Of a DNA stretch of 64,000 nt, positions 14,098 to 24,600 are shown one piece after another. A program made the position numbers and the translations under genes. This stretch comes from Hirudinaria manillensis (taxonomy: Eukaryota > Annelida > Clitellata > Hirudinida > Hirudinidae): positions 7,124,501 to 7,188,500 of the forward strand of contig CM067527.1 in NCBI GenBank assembly GCA_034509925.1. Reading direction: 5' to 3'. A model generated the notes under the pieces. That model did not search any database. It worked only from the letters and a program-made list of their open reading frames with translations, and was not told the DNA's origin. Every line of letters begins with the position of its first letter. Position 1 is the stretch's first letter.

Positions 14098-15298
14098 ATG
14101 GACAATCTAGACCTTAATCGTATTAGGAACTACATCACTTGCAGCCTGTGTTCGAAACTCACCAAAGACCCTCGTATTCTGGACTGCTACCACAGCTTCT
14201 GTCTGAACTGCTTGATTGTCAAGTGTCAACCCAAAGACGATTTGGCCGTGGCCAACTGTCCCCAGTGTCAGAATTCATTTGAGATTCCGAACGGAGGCTT
14301 GGAATATTTAAAAAAGAACGATTTTCAGGCCAAGATTTATGAAACGTACATGGCGACAATGTTGTGTGAAATCTGCACCAAAGACATGGCCGAGCGCCGA
14401 TGCGAGGAATGCAGTCAGGTCTACTGTGAAATGTGCTCGAGTATTCACTTGAAGTTTCAAGCTACCAAACATCACACTCTGACGACCTTGGAAGGTCTGG
14501 ACCAAGTAAATTTGAGAAGGAACGAATATGTGGTGTGCCAGGAGCATGCCAGGAACATCGACATGTTTTGCAGTGCCTGTCTGGAGTTTGTCTGCATAAA
14601 TTGCTTTGCTATCAAACACAATGGACATCAGGTCCTGTTGATTGGGGACAAGTTTGAAGAAGTCAGAAAACACCTGACCCAAATTGTTGAGCACAAGAAG
14701 GACACCCTCTCGAAGTTGGCCGCCGAGCGAGACCGCGTCGTTCCCCTGAGGAACGAGTCGGGAGTGCGGGCAGAAACCCTACGCCAACAAATGAGGGATC
14801 GTGGCGAGGCACTCAAGTCCATCATCAATAACCACGTGTCCGTCCTATGCACGGAGGTGGATGCCAACCTTGATGCTTACCAGGCCAAAGCGGACACCCT
14901 TGTCGAGACTCTTGACATACTCAAGAACCAGGTAGAAGGCGAGATGAATTATTGCCAGGATAAAATTAAAGATCTGGATTTCAGGACTGTGACAGGATAT
15001 GCAAAAATGGAACAAGAGCAGCCCGAACCAGACATACCCACGTTCGGGGAGGTTTTTGGAGTGGAATTTCTCAGTTCTAATGACCAGGAAGTCATCACGT
15101 TGGCCAATGTGATTGGAGTGGTTTCCAATGGTGAGAACTTAATTCAATTACATTTAATCAAAGAATTTATCTGAGACCAATCAGTTTGTTATTACTAGTT
15201 AACCTATGATTCCAACATTAGCTTGTTAACCAATGGAATTTAAATCGAAAATCTTTACAGGTACTGCTGCCTCACAACCATCGAACGCTACTGGATAG
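14098..15298 (+). CDS. RING / B-box / coiled-coil (TRIM-type) protein
   Basis: Probable E3 ubiquitin ligase. CDS: 14098-15130 joined to 15261-15298. The RING finger is C3HC4 with C15, C18, C30, H32, C35, C38, C54 and C57. A B-box 1-like zinc site follows (C90 to about H126), then B-box 2 (C147, H150, C158, C161, C166, C169, H174, H177), then a helical region of about 185-300 suited to a coiled coil. Reading through would end at 15174, but GTGAGA follows at 15131, an acceptor (CTTTACAG) sits at 15251-15260, and the phase closes into a short tail ending SQPSNATG. No SPRY, NHL or other C-terminal domain is present, which leaves substrate choice open. Family known: RING binds E2, coiled coil dimerises. 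The E2 genes in this window need not be its partners. Confidence 0.88.
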
Positions 15299-16909
15299 AC
15301 ACTCGTCCGGGCTACGAATGCACCAGCACAATTTAATTTCCAGCATAATTTATTGCCCAAGAATGATGGGTTCCCAATTTCTATTCCTCGACCAAACGTC
15401 TTTGATCATCGCAATGATGTGCTCTATCTGATTTTTTTAACTCATCTCTGTTGATTTTTACCACTGCCTTGCATTAAATGTCAGTGTTATTTACATGAGA
15501 TTTGTATTTTCCAACGAGTCAAACTTCAGTTTTCAAAAGTTAACAACATCAACTTGTTTAGCAAAAGATCTGTTAGTCTGCAAAACCTTTATTGCCATGC
15601 TTGAATTTTGGTGTCAGTTTTTAAATTCCCACAGGACAGCATTTAGCTTCAAGTGTCCTCACCTTAACATATGTTTATTTCACCTTAACATTTGTTTATT
15701 TCACCTTATCATATGTTCATTTCACCTTATCATATATTTATTTATATTTACTTTGCCTTATTGGCATAAAATTTCCACTTGATTGTTACTAATAAAAATA
15801 TTTTATTTTTTACTAACTATTATTATAATTTCCAGTAAAATTATCTCGCTTATCCGAGTCAAGTTGACAGAAAGCGATTTTTTAAAATTGATTCGTTAAA
15901 ATTAAAATTCTTTTGATGAGCATTTTAAAAATAAGCACAGAGTAAGATATTTCTTGTTTAAATGTATGGCATCAGACATCATCATCAGCAGGAGGAACAA
16001 AGTTTAAATCAATGCCAGAGCTTGAGTTTAAGATGAAATTAATTGAAAATAAGGACAAATTTGTTAAAAATAACATCTAAAAATGAGTCTCAAAACTAAA
16101 TTTGAATTAAATTGGACTGAATCAAACAGCAAAAACTGATGGCAACCGGAATGACGACATTGACTGCATCTGATTTAAGATCATCGAAACTTAATTAATT
16201 CATTCAGATCATGTTCGTGTGGTTTATACATTTAAAGATTGTATTTGTATGGTTTATATTTGTATAATCACCTTTCCCAGCTGAGTAATGACTCAAAGTC
16301 CATGCAATATCAATCAAAATTTGAACCATTTTCAATCCATTTTCAACCGATTGTCAGTTTCAAAATGGCAGGTCAAAACGTTGCTCCCAATAAATGCAAC
16401 AACAAATGATAACCACAACATCGTCATGGCAACTTAGCGACAGATAATCCACTTTACCCTAACTAATACTGACTACAACTTAGAAGCACAACAACAACAC
16501 TGATGACGACGATGATGATGAAGGTGGATTGGGATGGAGACCTCTTTGGGGATTTCAAAGAAGTCTGGCTTCAGTTGCAATGATGAAAGCAAGCTGGGTT
16601 AACATTAGCAACAACAACAATGATGATGATGATGATGACGATGCTCATTTGCATCTGATTAGCATATCCAGATGCAGTCCAGATAGTCTGTAAAACTATT
16701 GCCAACTTTGTATTCACTAATACGAATACGTTAACGATACAAAAAAAAACAAAAAACTAGTCCATCACCATGGTAACGTGCAGAACCAGAATTAAAAATA
16801 AAACCCTGATCTTTATAAAAAGCAGTTCGAACAAAAATAAAAGGCGACCGAGGGACTCGGGGCGTGGGGTCGGAGTCGCGTCCGACGGCATTCGACCTCG
16901 GGTCGGAGG
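15299..16909. other. 3' flank of the RING/B-box gene, otherwise gene-free
   Basis: A canonical poly(A) signal AATAAA lies at 15791-15796, and four 21-bp tandem repeats lie upstream of it. Beyond 15800 I see only AT-rich DNA with GATGATG words near 16500-16640. Confidence 0.6.
15660..15743 (+). repeat. four tandem 21-bp units in the probable 3' UTR
   Basis: The unit CACCTTAACATATGTTTATT(T) starts at 15660, 15681, 15702 and 15723, with T-for-A changes in the later units. It lies just before the AATAAA of the RING/B-box gene, so it is probably transcribed in its 3' UTR. Confidence 0.8.
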
Positions 16910-18667
16910 TCAGCGGAAGTATTGGAGCTTCTCCTTCAACCACTCTTCTGTCATGTCTTCGAGAATCCTAACCTCGAAAATCTGTGCAAATTGAACTTAC
17001 GATTGCATTTTTATGGCCATATTGTTTTGACTGAAAGACTAGTTTAGTACATATTTTATGATTATGATTAGTTACAAAATCATCATCATCTTTGTCATCA
17101 TTACCATCACCACCACCACCATCATCATCATCATCAGGAGGCAACTGAATATAACCTTGGTGATTCCAATTTCTGAGACCAGGGATTTCATGCTTCCAGC
17201 ATACATCATCTGCAGTTGGGGACTGCAACCTGAAAAAATCCCACACGGAGTTGATGCCAACAATCCACAAATTAAATGCAAGAAGGAAACCTCTTTAAGC
17301 CACTGCCATCTTCATCATTACCATCAAAAATCAACATCAATCACAACCCCTCCATTTTCCACATCGCCATAATCACCACTACCACCATCATCACCATCAT
17401 CATCACCATAATCATCATCAGTACTCACCCTCAGGACTGACAAATATGAAGCAGAGTGGGTAGGACTTCCTGCCGTCCTCGTGTGAGTACTCGTAACTGT
17501 AAACCACGTACCTCGGCTGTGATTCTGGCAGCTGCTCCCTCACGTCATCGATGCTGCAGTCCTGCACGTCACAAAGGGAAGGATGGTTGGACTTAATTTA
17601 TACTTAATTTATCACATAATGTGGTTAATGACATTTATCTTTAATCATTAAATATTAACAAGATCTAGGAAGATAAATGTATTAATGTAGTTAATTATAT
17701 TTATTTTATTAATTATATTTAATGTTATTAGATAAATATTAACTAATGCTGTAAAGAGGTAATTGTTATTGTCAAGAGCTGCTGAGGCTTGTGCCGCATT
17801 CTAGCTTCACTTGTTGACTCGCAGGGATTGATATATTGTGGCGATGATGATAATAAGATCAATAATGGTGCTAGTACTGAATTATTGAAGTTTTATTTAG
17901 TTTATCACTCACTCTATGCTCTTCCTCCAGAACTACCATCTGCTTTTCTTTATCAACCTTGACTGAAATTCATATGAAGTTGTGAATGAAGCAGAATTAT
18001 GAAAAAGTCATTGTTTTTAGTTTTTTATTGCCAATTCCTTTATATGTTCAATTTATCAAGAAAGACTGTCAGTAAATTTTTTATTGCTAATATTAATAAT
18101 GTCAATAATTCCTCAAAGTTCCAATATATGTAACATTCCTTGCCTATTATGGCGGCATTGTCCTTCTCCTTTCTAAATCTGAACTGTTTCAACTTTTCTT
18201 TCAATTCCGGTGCGATCTCGCAAACACGTACGTTTTCTCCCTGCGTTCAAAATAAATTTCTTAAAAATTTCCTTCCGTGTAAATTGACAGAAATCTCGAG
18301 TTGGAGACGAGTTTCGGATTGAAATCAACAAACTAATTTAACTAATGAAAGAGACGCCCTCAAATAACCATTTTCTTTCAAAGTATCTAATTTCCTCGAT
18401 CAACAGAAAAATCCCGACGTCTGTTTCTTGAACAAACTTGTCCGGCAATGTTTTGGGGGCGTAACATTAATTTTAATTTTGAAAATTAGCAGAATAAATA
18501 AAATGTCAATTTAAATAAAAAATAAACATTGATCACTAAAAGGCAATTTCTAAAATTTTTAGGAGATTAGACCTCACAATTTGACATTTTAAAAATAAAA
18601 ATAAAAAATTGGAAAAAGTTCTTATGCATATAAATATTTAAATACTTACAATCATTGCATAATGCAT
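16910..18667 (-). CDS. GMF: glia maturation factor (ADF-homology domain)
   Basis: GMF binds the Arp2/3 complex and debranches actin networks in the cytoplasm. Six coding exons, minus strand: 18650-18667, 18144-18240, 17913-17962, 17429-17561, 17156-17229, 16910-16981. Phase closes at every junction. The most likely start is the ATG at 18653-18655, giving 143 residues; an in-frame ATG at 18665-18667 would add four. Vertebrate GMF has about 142. Diagnostic segments are [50 protein letters not shown] and [12 protein letters not shown], spanning a single ADF-H domain with the GMF-specific C-terminal helix. Intron 2 appears to begin with GC (AG/GCAAGG) rather than GT. The window shows no second GMF copy. 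Confidence 0.95.
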
Positions 18668-19661
18668 CGTGCTAACGAATTAATTTGTCTAATTAAGTGA
18701 ATGAAATTTACGTCAAACCGTCTAAATTGTTCGGAGAATATCAAAGTTAATATTAAAGAACGAAAAGCAAGTTATTTTTTATCAAAGTAATTGTTTTGAC
18801 TTGGACCATTACATAGGAAACTTGAGAAATCCAAATAATCTTCCAACCACTTGATTGAACAATTCTAAAGTCAACATTTCAGACTGAAACTTGAAATGAA
18901 AATTTTCCAAGACATCTCCTACGAAGTAATCCTTCCAATTAAGCAGCCTGCTAAAAATAGCTCCATTGATTCTGAAGCAGTGCGAGTGACATTACGAGTG
19001 GAAAAATCCTCATTTCGAGGGGAAGCGATATTCGAGAGCAATCGTATTTATAATCTTTTACGACATCATGGCGGCAGTCATAATAATAAACAATATGGCG
19101 ACCGTCATTAATATGGCGTTATTCTTTTAATACGGCGACGAGCGGAGGCAATAAGAGGGATGAATACGATGTTATGAATGGCCGAAAGTGGATCTTAAAT
19201 AAAAAGAAAATAAAAATCATAACCATAAAAGATGACGTTTATAGGCGAACCACTCTGCCATTAGAGACCCTCCTGGAAATAGGAGGATATGCCGATCAGA
19301 GGGCGAGTCTTCCCTGCACTTCAGATGAAATGGTCGTATAATCAGGTCTATATCATATTGATTATATTGATTAAAATGCATTTAAAGAAGAAATACTAAA
19401 AAAATAAATAAATTACCATCAGAATAATAAATGGTGACCAATATTTTAGATTAAGGTAATATTATTGTTATTAGTGAAAATGCTGTTTCTTTAATAAAAA
19501 TTCAGTAATTTATATCTATTCAATTTCAGTTGCTATATTTAAGTCATAATTACGATTATGCAACAAGTCGATTTCATCCGAGAAAAGTCGAGCATTTGTA
19601 GATTCTTCATTGTGGATTTTCATTGTAAACAAAGAAAGTAGATTAATTAATTGCATCGTAT
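18668..19661. other. upstream region of GMF, no gene seen
   Basis: AT-rich sequence between the GMF start and the R2-clade element. ATGGCGGC/ATGGCG words occur at 19066-19130. The open frame at 18896-19111 has no family resemblance or splice context. Confidence 0.5.
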
Positions 19662-19676
19662 GTTTATTATTATTAT

Positions 19677-19680
<4 letters not shown>
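19662..19680. repeat. (TTA)n flanking the 3' end of the R2-clade element
   Basis: TTATTATTATTATTATT lies immediately left of the 39-T run that is the element's poly(A) on the minus strand. On the element's sense strand this is TAA-type repeat. Confidence 0.85.
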
Positions 19681-19717
<37 letters not shown>

Positions 19718-22700
19718 CCTTTATTTTCTCGGCCAAAAAAATCATCCAACAGCAAACGCGATCATCAAACACCTCAACTAACATCCACTGTCCCCCATCC
19801 GGGCCCGAGATCACCCCGGGACATACAACCGCATTCCCCAGCGCCAACAACACCGCGCTATAAACAAGCGACATCAACCATAATCAATCACTATAGTCCA
19901 ATTCGCCGGCGCCAACGTTTATGAGTTCTGCGCTTATGGAATTTCCACATAAGGTAGGTGTCCAGCAAAACCGATGTTGCCAGGTACATCATGCCGTTTC
20001 TGGACAGACCGATGCCCCGCCATGACAAGTAAGATCTGGAGGATATTACACCTCTGAAGTTGCATACAAAGGCGGTTACTATGATCTTCGGAGAGATAGC
20101 ACCCCCAGGGCTATTGTTAGACATCCAGATGTGGATGTCTTTGGAGTTATATTTCCCTGTCTTGGATGAGTGGACCTCGTCCAGTGAGGCGGTATCAGAG
20201 ACAATGGTGACGTCGCATACGATTGAATCGTCCTTACTCCACGCGACTAGGTCAGGGACTCTGATGCCTTCCTCAACTGGTATCCTCGGCTCGATTTTGG
20301 TGAAGTACCCTTTCTCGGCCAACTTCGTTTCCAGCCGATGGACGAGGTTGTTGTGCCTCTCTCGTCTCGATACATCCATTCCTGGACAAACCTGGAAAAT
20401 GTGATCCAGGCTCTCGGTGACTCTGCAACCGGCGTCACACTTGGTGTTTACCTCTGGATGATATCTGGAAACCCGGAGATTGCATGGGAGGACGCCTGCT
20501 CTGACCTTTAAGCACTTTAAGTAGTCACTCGGGAACAATCTTGAACGCCCATCCGCGATCCATTCACTGATACCGACACCCTGGAAAAAGGACTGGAGTC
20601 CAAATCCGTCTACCGAGCTGTAAAGGCTCTCGAGAGTCTCTTCCTTAAGTCGTTTTTTTGGCTGACGACTCCGAATTTAATTGCCCGAACTTCCTGTGTT
20701 CTCCAAGGACGATGCTGTTGTCCTTTAGAGTGTCGAGCAAGAATTCGTCTTCATTGCTTTTCGAGCGAGCCATCATAGATCTCATTCTGCTGGTTCTGAT
20801 GAGTGGAACCCACTTTCTGAGCTGCAGTAGTCCCAATCCACCAAATTTCAGCCCCGCATGGAAGAAGGCGGTCGGCGTGTCTTTTGGGAGGCGCAGCCAT
20901 TGCCTGACGGCAGATCTTACTTTCGTGTCTGCAGCCTTTAGAGATTTCAAAGAGATTTTATTGAAGGTAAGATAGTGCACGAGGCTTGGAATAAGGTTCG
21001 ATCTTAGGGTGTAGAGTTTTTGATTTGGCTTTAAAGGAGCTCTAGATATTGCATGCAAGGATTTATGCATTCTGTCGCCTAGTGACGCGTATTTCATTTT
21101 TGGGCCAATGTCAATTCCAAGATATCGGTAGGTGTCGAGAATGTTCATTGCCTTGATTGGCAGCTGGCTGACACTGAGGTAAGAATCCGGGTCAACAATC
21201 CAAGGACTGTTTTTCTTTTGCACTTTCGCTCTCAGTGAAGAACATTTTTGGGCATTCATAATTAGTCCAACTTTTGCCAGAGATTCCTCGACTTGTTTCA
21301 ACAACATCCTCATTCCAATATCAGTAGAGGATAGCAGGATCAAATCATCTGCGAACGCCAAATAATTGCATTTGACTGATGAACTAACATCGCCAGTCAC
21401 ACCGATGGATTGGTCTACTTCTGACATCACCATGTCGATAAACCGCGTTGAAAAGTAGAGGAGACATTGGATCTCCTTGCCTGACTCCTCTATTAACTGG
21501 TATGTCCCGACTCAATTTGCCTCCAATCTTCATTTGAACTGAACAATCGCGGTAGGCCTCTGAAATGTATCTCAACAAAAAAGGAGGAGTTCCCAATCTG
21601 TGAGCCGCTCTTACAATGGACTGGTGTGAAACCGAATCGAAGGCTTTGGTCACATCAATGAACGTGAGATTGAGATTCTGTTTCTGTTCCTTCTTTTTCT
21701 GTATGATTGCTTTCACGAGCCATATATTATCCGCCAGGCCATCACCGTGTCTGAAAGCCTTCTGACGATTTGAGATGGACCAGTGTGCGAGCATTCTCTT
21801 GCTCAGCAATCGGTGAAATAAACGACCGATGATTGATCCCACCGTAATTGGTCTAAAATCCTCTGGCTTCAGACTTTCTTGTTTCTTTGGAATGCAGGTG
21901 ACAATTCCTTTCCTGAGTGCATCGGGAGGGCATCCAGTAAATAACCAAAGCGTCATGTGAGTCGCCAGGTCCTCCGGTGCAATTTTGTTCAGATCAATTT
22001 TTTTCATGCCGTCAAAGCCGGGGGCAGAATCTTTCAATCCTTTTGCCGCGTGAATGATTTCATCGACCGTGATTGGAATGTCCATTTCATCGATAGGCTC
22101 AATCGTTTCATCCAATGGCCGGGAGTCGGTTTTGGAAGCTTGAGTGAAAAACTTCTCCCAATACTCCACCAATGTTTCATCGGAAGGACATACTGCATTT
22201 TTCTCGTAGTCACCTTTCATTACCGTTTGTGCCCCAAGACTTGGACTTTTCCTAAACAGCTGCTGGATCCTCGCATACTGCTCCTTCCGACGCCTCTCTT
22301 TTATCGCACGCTTTGAGTTGCGATTGATCCATTTGACGAATTTGCGGCCACTTGTTTGCACCTTGTCTTGCTTCTTCGTCTGATGTTTCTTTGCCACTTT
22401 TTGAGTCCTCTTCTTTGACACTGTTATGCCAGCAATCCATCTCTGATATTCTATGTTGATAAGTGACCTTTTAATCTCGTATACCTCAGTGGAATCAATG
22501 AGCGAACTGAACTCTTCATCAGACAATCGAAGAAAAAATCTTCTTCTTTCAATGAATTGCAAGGGACCAATAATATTTTCTGGGTCTAATGCTTTGCAAC
22601 AGGCTGAGATACCAGCATCGGCCTTAACGTCTGCCATTATAATATTTGAGAGAAGATGACGATATTGAGGCTTATTTCTAATCACTTTTATAGCATCCAC

Positions 22701-23580
22701 ACTGAGGGAGGGAAATTGCTGCTGAAGTGAGAGGTTGATTCTGTTTTTGTGTGTTCCCCCAAGACTAAGTTCAGCCTTGGCCAGTACATTCCATGACTCA
22801 GTGTTATGCAAATTGGGAACAAAACACTCACTATCCTCTGATGGATTAGAATCCTGACAAAAATTGGTTCCTTGATGCATCAACTCCTCATTTGCTATTG
22901 TTGAGTGATTGAGATATTTTTCTAGAGTTGTCTTGTATTTCTCGGTTAATCTACGGCTTTTGATGGCATTCAACGATCTATGTTCAAATCTTTTGTGGAG
23001 TTCCTGATTGACATTGTGAACTCCCTTTCTAATCAATTCAACCTCCATGGAAGCCAGCATGCAATATTCTTCTTCAGTCCATCTTGCCTTGGAAGAGGGA
23101 AGACCTGCTCTAATTTTATGATATTCTTCTGGATGAATTCTGTTTTCATGTATATGTTTACCTCTAACAGAAGCAAATGTCTTTGCACAGAATTCACAAT
23201 GCACCTGTGTTCCAACAGAATCTGAAGAATTTTCTTTCTTTCTTTGACAGCCAAAGACTTTATTCTGACAGTTCTTATCTTCCATAATCACCAAACCAAC
23301 ACCAAATACAATCAACCGCTGAGGAATAACGATTCCTGTGTTTGTAAACCTGTTTGTTACCCGAAAGAAATGTCGAATACAACGGGTGTGCAGGTATATT
23401 TTCCCCTTTTTCTAAATTCCCTCGGGGAAGTAGGCTGTTCACCGAAAGACAAACTAACGGTAGGGGACACGAGCAGAAAGTAAAATCAATTAAAAAAATT
23501 GACTTTGAAGCGATGTTTAATCGTTTAAACTCGAGAGCCAAAACAAAACATGCGCACTTATCGCTCGCTCGAACATAAAC
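19681..23580 (-). mobile_element. R2-clade non-LTR retrotransposon, near full length, non-rDNA site
   Basis: About 3.9 kb on the minus strand. The 3' end carries a poly(A) of about 37-39 (T run 19679-19717) and the 5' end abuts (TAT)n at 23581. It encodes N-terminal C2H2 zinc finger, Myb-like domain, reverse transcriptase, CCHC knuckle and restriction-like endonuclease in R2 order. The flanks are (TAA)n and not 28S rDNA, so this is not a classical R2 insertion. Only two coding breaks are seen, both single-base changes in homopolymers. No target-site duplication can be defined because both flanks are simple repeat. Confidence 0.88.
19891..23284 (-). pseudogene. R2-clade ORF: ZF-Myb-RT-CCHC-RLE, two frameshifts
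   Basis: Likely start is the ATG at 23282-23284. From the N-terminus: C2H2 finger C30-x2-C33...H46...H51 ending in HPEEYH; Myb-like region about 68-118 beginning ARWTEEEYCML; reverse transcriptase with FIDVTKAFDSV, RGVRQGDPMSPLLFN and the catalytic LAFADD; knuckle CDAGC...H...C (CX3CX7HX4C); endonuclease PD...D...CDVTIVSD. A single extra base in the AAA run at 21440-21442 breaks the frame just after LLFN, before the FADD motif. A second shift sits in the seven-T run at 20653-20659. Both are in homopolymers, so an assembly or base-call error is as likely as true decay. Stop at 19891-19893. The role is target-primed reverse transcription of its own RNA. Confidence 0.88.

Positions 23581-23625
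<45 letters not shown>
23581..23625. repeat. (TTA)n flanking the 5' end of the R2-clade element
   Basis: About 15 units of TAT/TTA begin exactly where the non-repetitive element sequence ends (GAACATAAAC). Same orientation as the tract at the other end. Confidence 0.9.
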
Positions 23626-23627
<2 letters not shown>

Positions 23628-24207
23628 TTGTTCATAATATTTATATTTATATACTATTTATTCCTTTATTAAACATCGCATTTAATTATTAATTAGATGT
23701 TTTATTAAATGTAATTTATAATGACTTGTAATTATTTTATAATTAAGTTAAGTAAAAACTATTGTTGTTCTAAATCTATTATTATTATTAGTGGCAGGAG
23801 GCTGTTCAGGTACAAAAAATATAAGGAATAAAAATGAATTATATTTTACGATATCAGTAATCGTATTAAATTCCATTATCAAATTGTGTATCATTATAAT
23901 TAATTAAAGATGATTAATTATTACTAATTATAATTTAATAATTAAATATAAATTAAATTTAAACATAATTTAAAGTTGTAGAAAAATTTATTTTTAAATC
24001 CATTCCGCCCGAACCTATCGTCTGCACGGTGTTCAGCTTCGGCGGGAAAATTTATAATCGGAGTTGTGCTCTGAATATTCATAAAGCGTGAGTCGTAAAA
24101 ATGATCGACGATGATTGGCTGCTGATTTATGGGTCACTTCTAGGAATGAGGTCAACATGGCCAGTTCACTGCTTTAGAAAACAATTATGCCAAGGTCCGT
24201 GATGCCA
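23626..24207. other. AT-rich spacer, no gene seen
   Basis: A/T-rich sequence with TTATTA and AATTAA words; no exon, repeat family or RNA gene recognised. Confidence 0.5.
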
Positions 24208-24600
24208 CCATGACGACGATGACGATGGTGATGACGACGACGATGATGGTGATGACGACGATGACGATGGTGATGACGACGACGATGATGGTGATGACGA
24301 CGATGACGATGGTGATGACGACGATGACAATGGTGATGACGACGATGACGATGATGGTGATGACGATGATGACAATGGTGATGACGACGACGATGATGGT
24401 GATGACGACGATGACGATGGTGATGACGACGACGATGATGGTGATGACGACGATGACAATGGTGATGACGACGACGATGATGGTGATGACGACGATGACG
24501 ATGGTGATGATGACGACGATGACGATGGTGATGACGACGATGACGATGATGGTGATGACGACGACGACGATGATGGTGATGACGACGACGATGATGGCCA
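24208..24600. repeat. GATGACGAC-type compound minisatellite
   Basis: About 390 bases of imperfect higher-order repeat made of GATGACGACGATGACGATGGT-like modules with occasional GACAAT variants. It reads open in four frames (Ser/Pro, Val/Ile, Met/Thr runs), which are artefacts. Confidence 0.92.

Noticed and set aside
19255-19340. GACCCTCCTGGAAATAGGAGG, a possible small structured RNA
   Set aside because: A short hairpin only; no recognisable snRNA or tRNA features around it.
21957-22316. Plus-strand frames within the R2-clade element
   Set aside because: Antisense shadows of the reverse transcriptase frame.
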